This document shows, piece by piece, positions 11,317 to 25,345 of a DNA stretch of 64,000 nt. Numbering within the stretch: position 1 is the stretch's first letter; each line of letters opens with the position of its first letter. Position numbers and translations under genes: made by a program. Origin of the DNA: Larimichthys crocea (taxonomy: Eukaryota; Chordata; Actinopteri; Sciaenidae); NCBI RefSeq assembly GCF_000972845.2, contig NC_040020.1, positions 2,852,669 through 2,916,668 of the forward strand. The letters are read 5' to 3'. The notes beneath the pieces were generated by a model. That model ran no database searches. It was not told the origin of the DNA and worked only from the letters and a program-made list of their open reading frames with translations.

Positions 11317-14300
11317 CTAACTGTGTGTGGAGTCAGTGTCAGTGGGCATCCTGGACAGAAACCACACCTTCATTGGCTCCTTCTTTCCTTTCATGGTGAC
11401 GGGGCCCCGATACTCCAGATTAAACTGAGGGTCAGCGTTCTCAGCAGACTGCAAGCACCTGCAAAACGTCCACACCATTTCAAATCACTCACGTTGTACA
11501 GTCCCGGGGTTTTGTATCTTGTTCTTGCTAAATCTATGATAACATAACACCTACCAGTTTAGTTTATGCTCTCAGCGGATTCCAACACGTCCTTTTTCTT
11601 TACAAATTACAAATCTCTTTTAATGCTGTTTAACCAAGTTGCAAAGCTCCATCGCACCCACCTAATTTCTCTGCAGCCTGTGATCAAATCTAAACAGGTG
11701 ATAATATACCACTGATATGAAATAAGGAGGCCCTTCTTCTACTTACCGGTAAGTATATTCGGAGACATTTATTTTCCCCTTTTCACCAGTAGTTTCTGTG
11801 CGACTTGTGAGGTTGACCGTGTTTCCAAAAAGGCAATATCTGGGCATCCTCTGACCAATCACCCCGGTCACTACTTCTCCTGTGTGGATCCCGATAGTAA
11901 TCTGGAAAGAAAGAGGACACTCTTCATACATGTCAGTTATAATTTCACCAAAGTTAATAAATATGCCAAAGATGTCCTCATTTCTTGTCAAATACTGCCA
12001 AAACCAAGATATCCACAGCACTATTTAGTACTTATATGCGGTAACACTTCATTTATCTACTTCAGAACTATACCAAGAAAAATGCAGAGTTTGTGTGTGT
12101 ATTCTAGCATTCAAATAAACCCGTGCAAATGTTAAATCAAGCAGAGAGCGATGAAAAATTGTAAGCAACTATCCAGCTGACTGCTTCTCTCAGTCTGTTG
12201 GCACAAATACTTAAAGTTATCAACTGAAAAGGTGCAACATTTGGTGGGTGGATATAATGCATAGAAGTCTGCCAGAAAGCACTCCATGCACAAAATTAGA
12301 TTATTATTATTATTATTATTATTTTAGATTTGCAATAAACTAGCAATTCCAAAAGTTTCTCCAGGCAATCTGCAGACTAATATTTATACTCGAACTTCTA
12401 GGCACTTCAGTGCTTGTTGTCTTCGGAGCATGAACGCGCCGTGAGTGTCTGGGACAAATGAGAATCTATTTTTAGACGCGGGATCGTGAGATGATTTGAG
12501 CCTGTTTCTGCTACTAAACCGAACTCCTCTTCAGCGAGTGCCATGTCCAAAAATAAACAGCCTTTTGTTAACCAGACATCATTTTCCAAAGTTAAGTCTC
12601 AACAGTCATTGATACAATAACATGTCCAGCAGTCAGTTAAACAAAAGTCTGCTGTTTTTTATCCATCTTTTCACTGCTTATTACCTCAGCAGGGAAATAT
12701 GTCCAGATGCACAGATTATACCTTGAGGGTAACGTGTTGTGTCATATTAAGTTGAATGACAGCTGGTAGTATTTGTCAGCTGCAGCAGGAGCCTGACAAT
12801 CAGTCCTTTTTAATATATATATATTTGAAGCAATATTAGAAGACTAACAGAGCTCCAAAATGCCCTATTTATCTGTGCCAAAATAACAGATGCACTGCTA
12901 AAAAAAAAAGCAAAATAATTAAATATGTGAAGAAAAACAGTCTGAAAATCATGACCAAGAAGTACAGTCCACAGGGGGAAAAAATGAAGAAATGCTGCTA
13001 ATTGGCATTCACATACACACACAAACCATCTGCCAAAATAAAAATTTAATTGTGAGGTTTTCTTGGCCAAAATGATGTCAGTTTATATTATTAGGAGAAT
13101 CCTAAATTAAAAGATCTTTATTGCTTAAACATGTAATGATTATCAAAAGAACAGTGGGTGATTAAGTGTATTAAAAAACCTTCTTCTGTCAGTGCCATTT
13201 TTATTCTGTTTATTTTAGCACATTTTCCCAGTTTGCTGAATTCCTTATGTATTCAGTCCTTGTCGCTGCAGAGTCTACACTGGAGAGGGCTGCAGACAGC
13301 CATGTGCTACCTCCATAATGAGCTTTACCTGGAGGACAGAGTGCACACTTTCACACACACACACACACACACACCCCCCTCCACTTGCTGCTGCACTGTT
13401 GGCACATTTCTTTGAAACCCTGGCGTAAACATAGGTTGATTCACTGAATTAATTTATCAGGAGCAAAAGTAGTGTGGCTCCATGCCTCACCATGATAACT
13501 GTGTTTTCTAAACAGCTGCGCTCATTCCTGAAAGTGTGAAGTGTAAGTAGTCGCCCTTACATGTAGTAGGTACTGCCAATAAAAATATATTCAAATATTC
13601 TATGTATAAAACTCATTTGGTGTGCGCCCAGCTCAGTGTAGCAGTAACACTGTTTAGTATTTTACAGTTTTGACTGATCACACATGATCAGAAAAGATTT
13701 CTAAAAACGAAATATCTTATCATACCTGTACTGGTTCGTCATCCACTTTGACTTGTCCAGCGATCTCCAGCATATCAAGAGCGAGGTGGCAGATTGACTT
13801 GGCGTGGTGTGTGCACGGCTCTGGTAGGCCGCTGACTGTCATGTATTTATCACCCACTGTTTCCACCTGGATAGAGAAAAAAACATTTTGTCATCCTTGT
13901 AAATTGTATCATAACCTGTTTTACTTTTCTCTTCTTTTGGTTCAAGTAAAATCATCTGCTCCCACTGTGCTACAAAGCTTTTTTTTTTTTTCTTTTTTGA
14001 ATGCACAGTGCAGCTAGAAATAAACTGAAACACCCTGAAATAAACACTTAAACACTTACATCAGCTTTAAGACATTCAGGGCCTCTTTGAGCCCTGCTAA
14101 AACCCTTGGACCACCTAGCCATTCAGCTTGTAGAGTAAATATTACTTCTTTTGGTGACCCAGTGCCTGAAGCCGATCCCCTGGAAGTGCCGGGGTCTGTT
14201 TGACTTCTTAAAGTGCATTCTTGTCTGAAAGCCTGGAGTGTAAATCTGCTGCACAAGGCCTATAAAGTGGTGCAGACCGTCTGTAAAACGACACTGTGTT

Positions 14301-17300
14301 TACAAGTTAGTACTACTCTTATGGTGAAAAACTCAAGTCAATTGATATAAATACTCTCTTACTGACTTGTATGTGCATAATTGCGTAACGTTATTCACCG
14401 AGAACATTGGTGCGCTTCACTGGTGCATATAAGCTGAATAATCAGCAAGGAGTATAGTATTTACAGGCAGTTACATTCTTAATTTTATATTGTATACTTC
14501 ATCACTTTGCTGCACAGGCTCTTTTTATTTCTTTACTGTGAGAAATGTACACAAATGCACGATACACTGTCATGGTAAAATTCTTGCTTCCGACCTTGTA
14601 TACATAAGGGTTATTCCGGGAGTCTGTCAAGATGTCAAAACGTGTGTAAACATCATTGAGCAGGTTGACTATCTTGATGGCTCCCTCGGCCGAGGCGTGC
14701 TTGCTGCAGAAGGCGTTGAATCCCACAATGCCACTGAAGAGGATGGTCACGTTGTCGTAGCGTTTTGCCGGGACGGGCCGTTTGTGTCGCAGCTCGTTGG
14801 CAACAGATGGCGGCAGAACGGAATAGAGCAATCTAAAAGAGAGAAGAGGAATTGAGCGAAAGCGTAGTTATTGGTGTACTCGAGCGGCAGAATAATGGGC
14901 CGGGGCTGCCAGACTGAAGTCCATCCTTTGGATCAGCATTTTATTTGCTCACCCACCACCTTTTGGTCATTTCGCTATGCAAGCTGCTCTCAGATGGGAG
15001 GGTGGTGTTTCTATGGTAACTGGTTAGATCATGGCTGCCTGTTAAAAGCAAAATACTTTCCATGATGCAACATAATTTGAGGACACATGATACATACAGA
15101 AACAGGTCACCACACAAAAATCTATACCTGCAAACAGTATTTCTCCGTAACGTCTTTAACAATCTAAACACAAGGGCGTACAGTGTTTTTCTCTTGGTAA
15201 GGTACACGCCTGAACAGCAGCAAAAATAGCATAAATGTGTTTCTATTACCAGAAACAATGTTGTACAGCCCTTTAAAAAGCAACGACAGTGCAGCAGCAG
15301 CAGTTCTCTTAAATATTTAGAGAGGAGCCATGAATTCTAATCAATGTTCGGAGCCCGAGGCACTTTGAGACCAGAGAATGGCGAGAATAATAATATAGTG
15401 ATCCACCGGCAGAATGGAAGTCTTTTCCTAGGAGGAGATAGGGCCACTACAGCAGTCTTAATAAAGACCACGCTCCACCTCCGTGCTCCTTTTCAGCTGT
15501 CACCCACTGCTGTGCTAAATTACAATGACAAGGCCTTTTCTGAAAACCAGAAAGTCCTCACCATGACAGGGACTGAAGAGTGGCTTAGACAAGTATCAAC
15601 TTGGGTATAACAATAGATTCTGACCCTAGGTGGTCCTCCTGTCACGAAGTCTCAGTCTCAGCATAACAGTATGGGACTGACTGAGACCTGTTAGTGTCCT
15701 GCTGTAAGTCCAACTTTAAAAAAAGGAATGCGTGAGGAGACGACTCTTTTTTATCTTGAATGAACAAATAGTTGCCACATATTTTTTCAAGAAAGATAAA
15801 ACAGCAATAACAGCAGTGGTGTGTTACATTTATAGTATCAGGTTTGACTCACAACCTACAGATAATCACCGGGCTGTGATATATAATTATGACTTGTAAT
15901 ACACAAGTTTCACAATAACTTACTCGAGGGTTTATAAATGCTGCTAAATTTCTGTGTGAATGAAGAAGGTAAATTACTGCTTAAAGGAGCAGTGTGTAGG
16001 ATTTAGTCACCGATTGCAATCCCTCGCTTCACACAGGAAAACTGACGGTGTTTAGTTTGTCCATTCTGGACTACTGTAGAAATATGGTGGTTCAACATGG
16101 TGTAAGAACATCGGCTCCGTCTGTAGATATAAAAGTCTCATTCTAAAGTAACAAAAACAACCGATGTATTTACCAATGTGGTTATAACTCCTTAACTGTT
16201 ATTGTCACAAGAGTAATTTAGAGTTTGTATCTCTAAAGCTGAAGTTCAACACCTAATTTTGAAATTAAAAATGATTTAAAAAATCAAGAAAGAAACAGTC
16301 CAACCTGTCCGTCTTCTTCTTCTCGTCCTCCAGGGCCCGGAGTGTGTGCTGCAGACGATCTGTCAAGATTTCCAGCTCTTGGGTCAACTTGTACTCCTCA
16401 CGAAACTGCTCGCCCAGCAGCACCAGGTCACGAGTAGCGTCGTGCAGGGGGATATCACTCAGGTACAGCCCCCTTCGTGTGAGATCATCCAGGTTCATGA
16501 CACTAGAAAAGCAGAGGAAGGAGAAAACAGTGAGATACTCACTGGTTATTGTTTGTGTTGCAGTGTTATTTTCAGAGTGAAATGGACAAAAATTACTTGA
16601 TTTGTGCCGGTGCGTAGAAGAAAAACTGCAGAATCTTTTTCTTGGCATTGCTCATATCAGGAATCAGCTTAAATTAAACACAACATAAAGTATGAGCTAC
16701 CAGCTATGAGATCATCCTGTCAGGACTGAGCCCACTGTCTAGATAAATGTTCTTCTTGTGCGATGAGGTCATTCACTGTGTTTCTGAGATGTTTCTCTGG
16801 TCAGTTAAATGGGCATACTTCTCTGTTTCAGCCCCTGTTATTTCCTGTCAGGCGGAAAGCTTTCGTAAAAAACACTGATCTTTTCCTCTGCAAAGTGTCT
16901 TCGATCCGTGAGGACGAGATCTCTTGACCTCTGCTCCCCTGCGTCCGATATTTCACAGGTGTTTATGAAAGGGCTACAGAGGCTAATGGAGGTCACAGCA
17001 GAAAAAACAATGTAATTACTAGCTCACAGGTTTCTTTGTTTCTCTGTATTTATTCCCTCTGACCACATACAGTCACATTTTTTGTTTCTGAAAGCATAAA
17101 AGCAAACAAACTAGTTTATTTTGACCGTATAATTGCATTAAATACATACTCGTATTGCTCAGATTAAAATTATGAACATTTGAATTACAAGCAAAACTGA
17201 AAATGTTTGTAGTGACATGTTTCCTACATTTCACCAATCATTCCCTCGCTATCATTAGCTGCCGTTATAACATTTTACATATATACACAATTAAATGATG

Positions 17301-20300
17301 AGGCTGGCAATAATCTAGATTTTTCTTATCATCAACAAATCCCTTTAAAAGATGAAAACTAACAATGAATTTATCTAAAGATAGTCCCTGACAAATGCAC
17401 TATTCACATTTACATAAAACTAGTGCCCAGATATTTTAGGTCATTATTAGGTCTTTTTGATAAATAGAATAGAAATAATGTGTTTGTCCCATGTTTTAAA
17501 GATTTAAAAAGTAGGACCAATATGTTGTAGGTAAAAATAAATAGGGTAGCAGGGTAGTATCTCTTGATTTTTCAAGTCAAGGAGGACAAAATACTCAGTG
17601 TGAGCCAAATGTGAACTGTGACTCTTTGACTTGAAACTTCAGCTTTTGTATTTTTTGGAATGTCTTTACTGGATTTTTGGATGCTCGACTGAGAATCACA
17701 TTCTTGAAGAGCAACCTTTTCCAATACATTTTAGGTAACCTTCCTGAATATTATCACTATTTAGGAAATGGTCAACAAAAACAAACTGTAGCAACTTCAC
17801 AGTTTTACTTTAAAAGTTAGGTTTATGGTGGAGTTTTTATTACCGTATGGACAGAACAGCACTGACATTAGTTAAAATAAAACTAAAAATTGGAATTCCA
17901 GGACATTCACTCTCATTCACTGGGTAAAAGAGAATCTGTGTTTCGGTGTGTGTGTAGTCTGTGCCTCCGTCAGGACAGACTCCACTGTGGGTTTACCTGG
18001 GTGAGCAAAGAAAAAGGATGTTCTCCGCCTCTGGCAAGTAAATCATCTGTCCTTTCAATCTCAGACAGCTGATCTCCACCCCCGTTAGCTCGTCCTCGTT
18101 CTCTACAGTCTCCACATTCAGCAGGCCCTCCTGTCAGGATTACATCACACTTATGAATATTTCATTATATGTTCCTCTCAAAATCTGCTTAAAAACTGTG
18201 CACCAGTTCAGCTTACTCAGTATTTTTAAAAATTTCACCTAAAGTATGACATGGATCATCCACCACTGGAGAGAATTAGTTCAGATTTCTTGTGTGTACA
18301 GAAAGATTCTCGCTTTTTTTGCAGCATCCCAGGAGTGGCAGCACTTTGAGTTTAATTTTCAAGGAACTGCAACTATTATTTTAACACCTCAGCATTTACT
18401 GTCTCATGAGTACACACGGGTATGCAAATGTCTTCTATTCTGACTGTACTTTTCCCGTCTGAGTTTCCACTTGATTTCTCACTGAAATCTGAAATTTAAA
18501 ACTCACACCATGCATAAACTGCAGTATGAAAAGCTGCATATCAATGTCTTTAATTTCATTCATTGTTTGTATGCTCAGTGATCTCTGCATGTAAACAATT
18601 GCATCACCATTAACAGGGTTGATGAAACCAACAGAGTCACAATTTTATGCAGCTGCTAAAAATATCAGTGAGCTCATAAATATTAATATATAAGACTATA
18701 AACACGGTCTGTGATGTATAATCATGCCGCTTTTCGATCATTTAGGCTGAAGTGTGTTTTGGTGCTTTTCGCCTCCTGGGAAAGTATGATAATAATAATT
18801 AAAGTATTAATGTGATTAGCCGACAACACTGTGACAAAAACCTAAATTATGTGTCTACCTTGCTTCGCAGAACGAAGACGGTGTTGATGTGGGAGAGGAT
18901 GCCATGAAAACTGAAGTCAATGTGAGGACGGACCAAAGAAAAAACTGAAGGTAGGATACAGGTACCAGGCTGGAGCTGGGGAATAAAATAACATAGGTAT
19001 ATCTCAGTTACATGACATGTGACAAATGATTGCTTTATTTGTATTATTAATTACTGCTGCATTCTGGCCATCCAAAAAGTCCAGTCGGTACTAAATTTGA
19101 GACAAATACAAGACCTACTAAAACATAATAAAGTGCTGAGTTTTGCATATATATTCCACACCTGAGGCAGGACCCTGTAAATGGCGTTCCCACACTGTGT
19201 GAGCATCAGGTCTTTGTCAAACATGAGGTGGAACGGGAAGGCCTTGCAAAACGTGTACGGGCTGATTCGAGTCTCCTGTGTGCCGTTCTCCTCGAAGCCA
19301 TCCAGGTCCTCGTAGAACGCCTCTTCCTCCGAGTCCTTCTCCTCGATCAGAAACTTGATGTGGTCGCACTCCTCGCTTTTCGGTTGGATCATCTGCATCA
19401 GATACAAGGTAAATAATCAAATATTCATGTTATTGTTGCAAAACTGACGTAATTAGATTGAACTACCATTAAACCTGTCTTGTCTTTAATTAGATTATTT
19501 ACTCATGCAATATTTGTGTCATTAGTGTTATCACAATGATAATATTACTGAACTTTGTTACTGTAGCATTAAGGCAGTGTGTAAAATGACATTATTCAGT
19601 GGGTTTATGGGCATAAGGCATGCTGACGTCAAGCTGCTGTCTCTGCACCCTGTTGCCACAGCAACAGTGGCTAATATTTCCAGAAATTGGGTGTCACATT
19701 TGGAGCGTCTGCCATTTTCTGTTCTTTCATTACACACACAATTGCTGAAAAATATTATCCTGTCTGTACAATACGATTAGGTTGGGGAGAAAATGTCGCC
19801 CGCTTATGAAACGAAGAGGAAACCCCAGCCAAAGTACAGAGGATGTCTTGGGAGAATAACATGCCACAGTTATTGGTGCAGAGTGCTGGCTGTGATTTGT
19901 GACCTGCACATTAACATACAAATAAAATCACCAATGATGTTTATGATATTGAGACATTCATACGACTTTAGACAAAATCCGATTAGTAAATGGCAGAGTA
20001 AATCAGCCAAAGTAAAAAAAAACATGGACCCCTCCTCAAGATGAATTATCTAATAAACATGCAGTCAGTAGCCAATTTAAATTCATCCGCAGTTTTCCAC
20101 AGTTACATTAAAACCATTGAAGAAGAGAAAAAAACTCCCTGAAAGACTCCCAAGCTAGAGACACTATAACTTAGATCTAAAAATATCCTCTGACTCACAG
20201 ACATTAGCCAAAAACTCGCTGCTGAACTGCAGCTGCCACAGCGCAGCACTGTTCCCGTTTGGGTATTTTCAAACTTTCTGTTGTTTTATCTTCACATTAT

Positions 20301-23300
20301 AACGTCTTCAATTATATTCTCAGACACGAGCACACACATTCCGACTCAAAATATTACAGAGACTAAAAAGCTTCATTGAAAGTTCTATAGAATAAATTAG
20401 GGAGGAACAAGGGAAAAATGTGAAGTCATCTTCATTCATCACCAGAAGCAGAGGGAGTCGTTAGAGCTGCAGGGTTCAGCGTGCACGAAGAAGGAACGAA
20501 AACCAAAAAAAAAAAAAAGCAGACCTTCATCTCGATCTCTGTTCCGTGGATTTGTTGAGCGACGGTTTTAATGATGCCAATCACAATGTCTTGCAGGCCT
20601 TCCCGCTCTGAGTAGTAGTGAAGAATCAGATTGTTCCCCTTTTCTGCGTCCGTGCAGCGGAATGAGGGGGCCCTCATGCCGGGATAGATGGTACCGAGGT
20701 GGTCGTGTAGAGCGTCCAAATTCTGAAATTTTAGATTGAAGATGAAATATGCAACATTCAATTAGAGCACAGGTAATTAAAACCTGGCTGATGATGCTGT
20801 ACATTATACATGAGACCTTAAAGAAGTCTTTAAAACAGAAGTAGTAGTCCTGCTCTGTAAATGCCCACATCTTCCACATTTACCCAGCTATTAATGCAGG
20901 TTTTCTGTGAAAAATGACCCTAATGACATCCCTACGACATTTCTTTCAGACTCAATAAATCTGCTTCACTTATAATGACTAAACTAACATTTATAAGATA
21001 ATACTTGATATATTTATTCATGTGTAAAATCAATGGAATTCCCCTTTTAACTCGAGCCTACCTGCAGGAATTCACGAACATTTGATCCCAGCACGCGCAG
21101 GATCGTGTCGTAACCCGACTCTTGGCAAAATTCAAAAAACATCTTCCCGAACAACTGCAAGATGTCTCCTGCATCGATCTCTGAAATGCAGGATGGATCC
21201 CATTAATATCTCAGCTTGTATAAAATGTAACATATCATGCACTAGATATAGTGTTATTTTCGTTCTAATGATTACAAACAAAAACATGCTGTCACTTACT
21301 GAGAACTTTGCTCGCAGCAGCAACAAGGTCGTATGTTTTGGCATCTTCATATATGATTCTAACCAGGAACTGACCCTCGATATCAAGCTGTGCCTCCCTC
21401 CTGAAAACAAAGTGAAATCATCGCTCACGAGCTACAGCAAAAGTCACAGCACAAGTCAACAGTCATTAGGCAACCGACGGTTTTGCTTTCTTTGAATTGC
21501 TTTTGTATTGTTGCTAAAATCACAGAGGGACTTGAGTTTGCAAGCATAATTCAATAACAACTGTTGGGTCTTATGTTTGCCCAGTCAGTGTCAGCCAACC
21601 TGATTTATATTACAGTACAATAAAAAGGTTTCCATATTACTTTTAAGTGGTTGTATAGTTTTAAAGCTTCACTGTTGAACAAATACAGATAATCAGGGTT
21701 AGATCTACTGTGGGTTCTTTGGTTTAAAAAAACAACAACAACAAAAAAAAACACAGCACCATGCTCAGAGTACACTTTGCTATTTATACATTTTACACTC
21801 CAATTTACACAAAATTGTCATAAAAAAAACTTAATGAGGTTCTGATTACTACTGTTTAACTAAGAAAACAGAAATGATTTACAGGCCTGACGAGCAACCG
21901 CTATTTTATCAGAATGTGTAACAGCTGAAAAAACATAGTGTGCCTCGAAAGCTTTCGTAAAAGAAAAGAAAAGTTCACTTTTTAATTATTCAGCTCAAAG
22001 TCTGAAAACAGACCGTACCTGATAAAATAGTGCAAAAAAAAAAGTTATCTCTGCAAATGAGTTACATTCAACAAAAGATGCTGCAGAGAGCTGCAGTTTT
22101 TTTGGGGGGCGGCTGAGGAATGACCACTTTGAGAACATTTACACAAGGCAGCTGCTGCTGGAGGTTGTTTTTTTTATTATTATTTATTTCTTCTTTTTTA
22201 GGCAGGGTCAAGTCTAGGGCAGCTAAGACTACACATGAAAAATAAACTAAGACTGAGCCAAACATTTCAACATGCTGAACAAATGACACGATATAATATT
22301 ACAGTGGAGGACTGGAATTACATTCGTCATACTGTATGTGTGTTTGTGTACCACATTCTCCCTCTGCATGATACCAAAGCAGCACTGGTTCACAGAGTGC
22401 AGTTAAGATACAACCTGTCAATGGTGGAATGTCAATAAATGAGTAAATAAACTCCAGTACTGTACTGTAAGCGCACGCTCTGCTACCATTGAGGTCATGT
22501 CTTTAGTCCAACAAATAAAGAATAAATTAAGTTTTCCCACCAGCTGAATTCTTTGCGGTCTGTAGTCTCAGTCCAGTGAAAAACAAGTTTCTCCTAATTT
22601 GGTGAGTTTTTTAGTTACTTTGAAGAATAAAGTGTTTTACTTCATTGGTAGGTAAGATTCTCCTACTTCTTATGCTAAAAAACAAAATGCCGAAAAGGTT
22701 TGTTTTGGAGACACGGGTTGGGAAATAAAAGTTGCTAAATAAAAATAGTTCAATAAATAGATTCATTGTTGAAAAGAAAATATGGAAGATATTTTGAGAT
22801 ATTTGAGACTTGCACTTACTACACTTATTTGGCAGCTAAAATTAATAACTACTTTGCATATTTGTTTTTTTTTTTGTACATACAAAACATAGACGGTAAA
22901 ATACGGCACATCATTTTAGATTAAACTTCCACATTAGTTCCACCATATTATCACACAATATAACGCTCACAGGAAGCATTTGTCGACATAATTTGAACTT
23001 TTACTGGATATAAGGATATTTTGCTGATCATATTTTTATTTTGAATATTTTGAGTATTTTTACATTCTTCTAATAGTATATTTACCTTTACCTAAGATAA
23101 AAAATTATCTGAATACTTCTTTCCCCTATCCAATCTATCCAATCAGCATTAATAACTACTTTTTACTCCACTATCTTTATTCGACAGCTAGAGTTTTTTC
23201 ACATGCAAAACATAGACACACAAAAATGTTACTATCATATAGCATTACAGGGACAGGAACACTTACAAGGAGTATGTTTCTACATATGGTGAACTTTTGC

Positions 23301-25120
23301 TTTGGATGCTTGTGAGATCATACTTTACTCTGAATGCAGGAGTATTTTACATTGTTTTGAGTTAATAACTACTTTGCAGACATTTTATAAAATACAATAC
23401 AGATTACAGAAACTACACCATTAGTTCCACCTCAAACAGCTACAGCACTAAAAAATATTAGTATCACATAATGACAGTGTTATAACACTTACCGGAAGCA
23501 TTTTTCTGCCTAATTTGAACTTTTACTTTTGGATAGTTACAGCACATTGAATGCATGAGTACTTTTACATTGTTCTCATGGTACTTTGACCTAAATAAAC
23601 CCCAATAATCAACATTAAACAACTGTATTCTGTATTCAGGCTAAAAAAAGGTGTTAGAGAATTTAAAATGTGACTTTTCTTTTTAGGTTTCAGTGTGAGT
23701 CTGCAGAGGATGAAGGTTAATCATTACAGTATAAGCAAATGCCAGTCAGCTACAATACAAAAATGTTACTATCATATAGTATTACAGGGACAGGAACACT
23801 TACAAGGAGTATGTTTCTACATATGGAGAACTTTTACTTTGGATGCTTGTAAGATCATACTTTACTCTGAATGCAGGAGTATTTTACATTGTTTTAATAG
23901 TACCTCTACTTAAGTAAACCTTAATAAACAACATTCAACAACTGTAATACATCCTATTTTAGACTACAGTACTATTACACTTTTTAGTCCACGAGTCCAC
24001 AAGTTAATAACTACTTTGCAGACATTTTATAAAATACAATACAGATTAAACTACACCATTAGTTCACTTTCAACACTAAAATACTAGTATCACATAATGA
24101 CAGTGTTATAACACTTACCGGAAGCATTTTTCTGCATAATTTGAACATTTACTTTTGGATAGTTACAGCACATTGAATGCATTGAATGCATGAGTACTTT
24201 TACATTGTTCTCATAGTACTTTATCTCCGGACTTGCCACTTCTGTCTTTTCTATTCTCGGATGTCTTTTGGCTTTTATATATTTTTATATCTATATTTTT
24301 ATTTTATATTTTTACATTACTTCACTTATATTTTGTATTTTATATTTCATGTTTAGTGCTGTTTGACCCGGGATAAGAGGGAAACGCAATTTCAATTTTC
24401 TGTATGTCCTGTACATATAGCAGCATTGATAATAAAGTTGACTTGACTTGACTTTTAACCTAAATAAACCCCCAATAATCAACATTAAACAACTGTATTC
24501 TGGACTATTTTTTAGGTTACAATTAATTAAGCTGTTGACAAAAAGTGTTTAAATGATAAAACTTTGTTTTTTTCTGAGTTTCAGTGTGAGTCTGCAGAGG
24601 ATGAAGGTTAATCATTACAGTATAAGCAAATGTCTATATCCCAGTGTGAGCTCATAGTGGCTCTGCAGTTAGCCCTGTGTTGTGTCTCTGTTGAGGACAC
24701 ACACACACACACACACACACAGTGTAACCTATGATACTAACAGGGCCGGATAGTAAACACACACATGATCCAGAAAAACTCACTTGATGTCTTCCCACAC
24801 ATCCGGGCCGTAATTCCTCAAAACGAGCAGCTCCAAGGCGTGATTCACAAAACCATACTGTAAATTTATGGCAAAAAAAACAACAAAAAAACATGAATAT
24901 TTAATATTTGTTATATGTTTTCATGCAAGCAGACAGTTTATCTGTGTGTGTTATATCCTTAAAGCACATTATAACGCTCAGTTCACCTGTTAATACTGTT
25001 AATAACGTCTAACGGCTGCTCCAACCCAGCAGGAAATGTACAAATGTAGCCATGTAGCGTGACAAACAGCTCAATTTATCGGCATTAAAACACAACACAC
25101 AACCTCTACATACGTACCAT
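11317..25120 (-). CDS. gucy1b1: Soluble guanylate cyclase subunit beta-1
   Basis: This is the haem-bearing subunit of the cytosolic nitric-oxide receptor, which makes cGMP from GTP together with gucy1a1. Thirteen coding exons: 25118-25120, 24784-24857, 21300-21400, 21062-21180, 20525-20722, 19162-19392, 18859-18975, 17997-18130, 16305-16502, 14595-14832, 13726-13866, 11747-11901 and 11317-11458. All junctions are GT-AG with matching phase. The total is 1851 nt, or 616 aa (human 619). Domains: H-NOX about 1-190, with haem ligand His105 and the Tyr135-Ser137-Arg139 haem-propionate motif; PAS/HNOBA about 200-350; coiled coil about 350-410; cyclase about 415-605. Glu473 and Cys541 (guanine recognition), Asn548 and Arg552 all fall at the human positions. 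The first coding exon is only the ATG. The C-terminal tail ([10 protein letters not shown]) is specific to this sequence. Very secure. Confidence 0.97.
13352..13374. repeat. CA microsatellite in gucy1b1 intron
   Basis: A CA dinucleotide run ending in a short C tract, in the intron between exons 11 and 12 of gucy1b1. Confidence 0.85.
15981..16250. repeat. Fish interspersed repeat (non-autonomous element)
   Basis: It begins with AAAGGAGCAGTGTGTAGGAT and runs through a block about a 'one-third-GC' unit with the motif GGACTACTGTAGAAATATGG. I recognise this from memory as a repeat common in spiny-rayed fish genomes. The far terminus is eroded. It sits in gucy1b1 intron 9. Confidence 0.55.
23214..24225. 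repeat. Partly tandem duplicated blocks in gucy1b1 intron 2
   Basis: A block starting with ACTATCATATAG at 23231 recurs at 23768 (offset 537). A second block starting with GTATCACATAATGACAGTG at 23461 recurs at 24087 (offset 626). The roughly 90-bp difference is an insertion in the second copy. A third shared piece, GTGTGAGTCTGCAGAGGATG, is at 23693 and again at 24584. Copies are nearly identical, so the duplications look recent. The unit resembles a fish repeat rich in TACTTTTACT motifs. Confidence 0.75.
24225..24455 (+). mobile_element. 3' end of a fish LINE, TTGAC tail
   Basis: The element is 5'-truncated. Its 3' terminal region reads GTGCTGTTTGACCCGGGATA, then an AATTTC-rich part, and ends GATAATAAAGTTGACTTGAC with a short TTGAC repeat. 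This end is very common in teleost non-LTR elements (family from memory). No open frame is left. Confidence 0.6.
24697..24721. repeat. CA microsatellite beside gucy1b1 exon 2
   Basis: A CA dinucleotide run about 60 bp downstream of the exon 2 donor on the minus strand. Confidence 0.85.
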
Positions 25121-25197
25121 GGTGACAGCAGCTCGTCTTTATCCTTATTTTTTAAACCAAGAGCCGTTCAAAGCGACACAACGCTCATCGTTTGGTA

Positions 25198-25345
25198 CAG
25201 ATGCTGCTGCTGCTGCTGCGTCTTCGCGTCCATTCCCCCTTTTTTATTTTTTTATTTTTTCAGCCGTTAGGGCTGTGACTGACAGCGAGTCTGTCCAATG
25301 AGAGAGCAGATAGAGTCTTACGTAACCGAGCTCTGGCCAATTAGA
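25198..25345 (-). promoter_or_regulatory. gucy1b1: gucy1b1 5' UTR and promoter region
   Basis: Reading on the minus strand towards the ATG at 25120, there are two inverted CCAAT boxes (ATTGG), near 25341 and 25296. Between them is a palindromic TTACGTAA at 25318-25325, a bZIP/D-box type site. A CAG trinucleotide run follows at about 25200-25220, probably in the 5' UTR. There is no clear TATA box. Transcription-start position is inferred. Confidence 0.45.

Noticed and set aside
14490..14855. 121-codon plus-strand open frame
   Set aside because: It is the complement of gucy1b1 exon 10, whose minus-strand frame matches the cyclase domain exactly.
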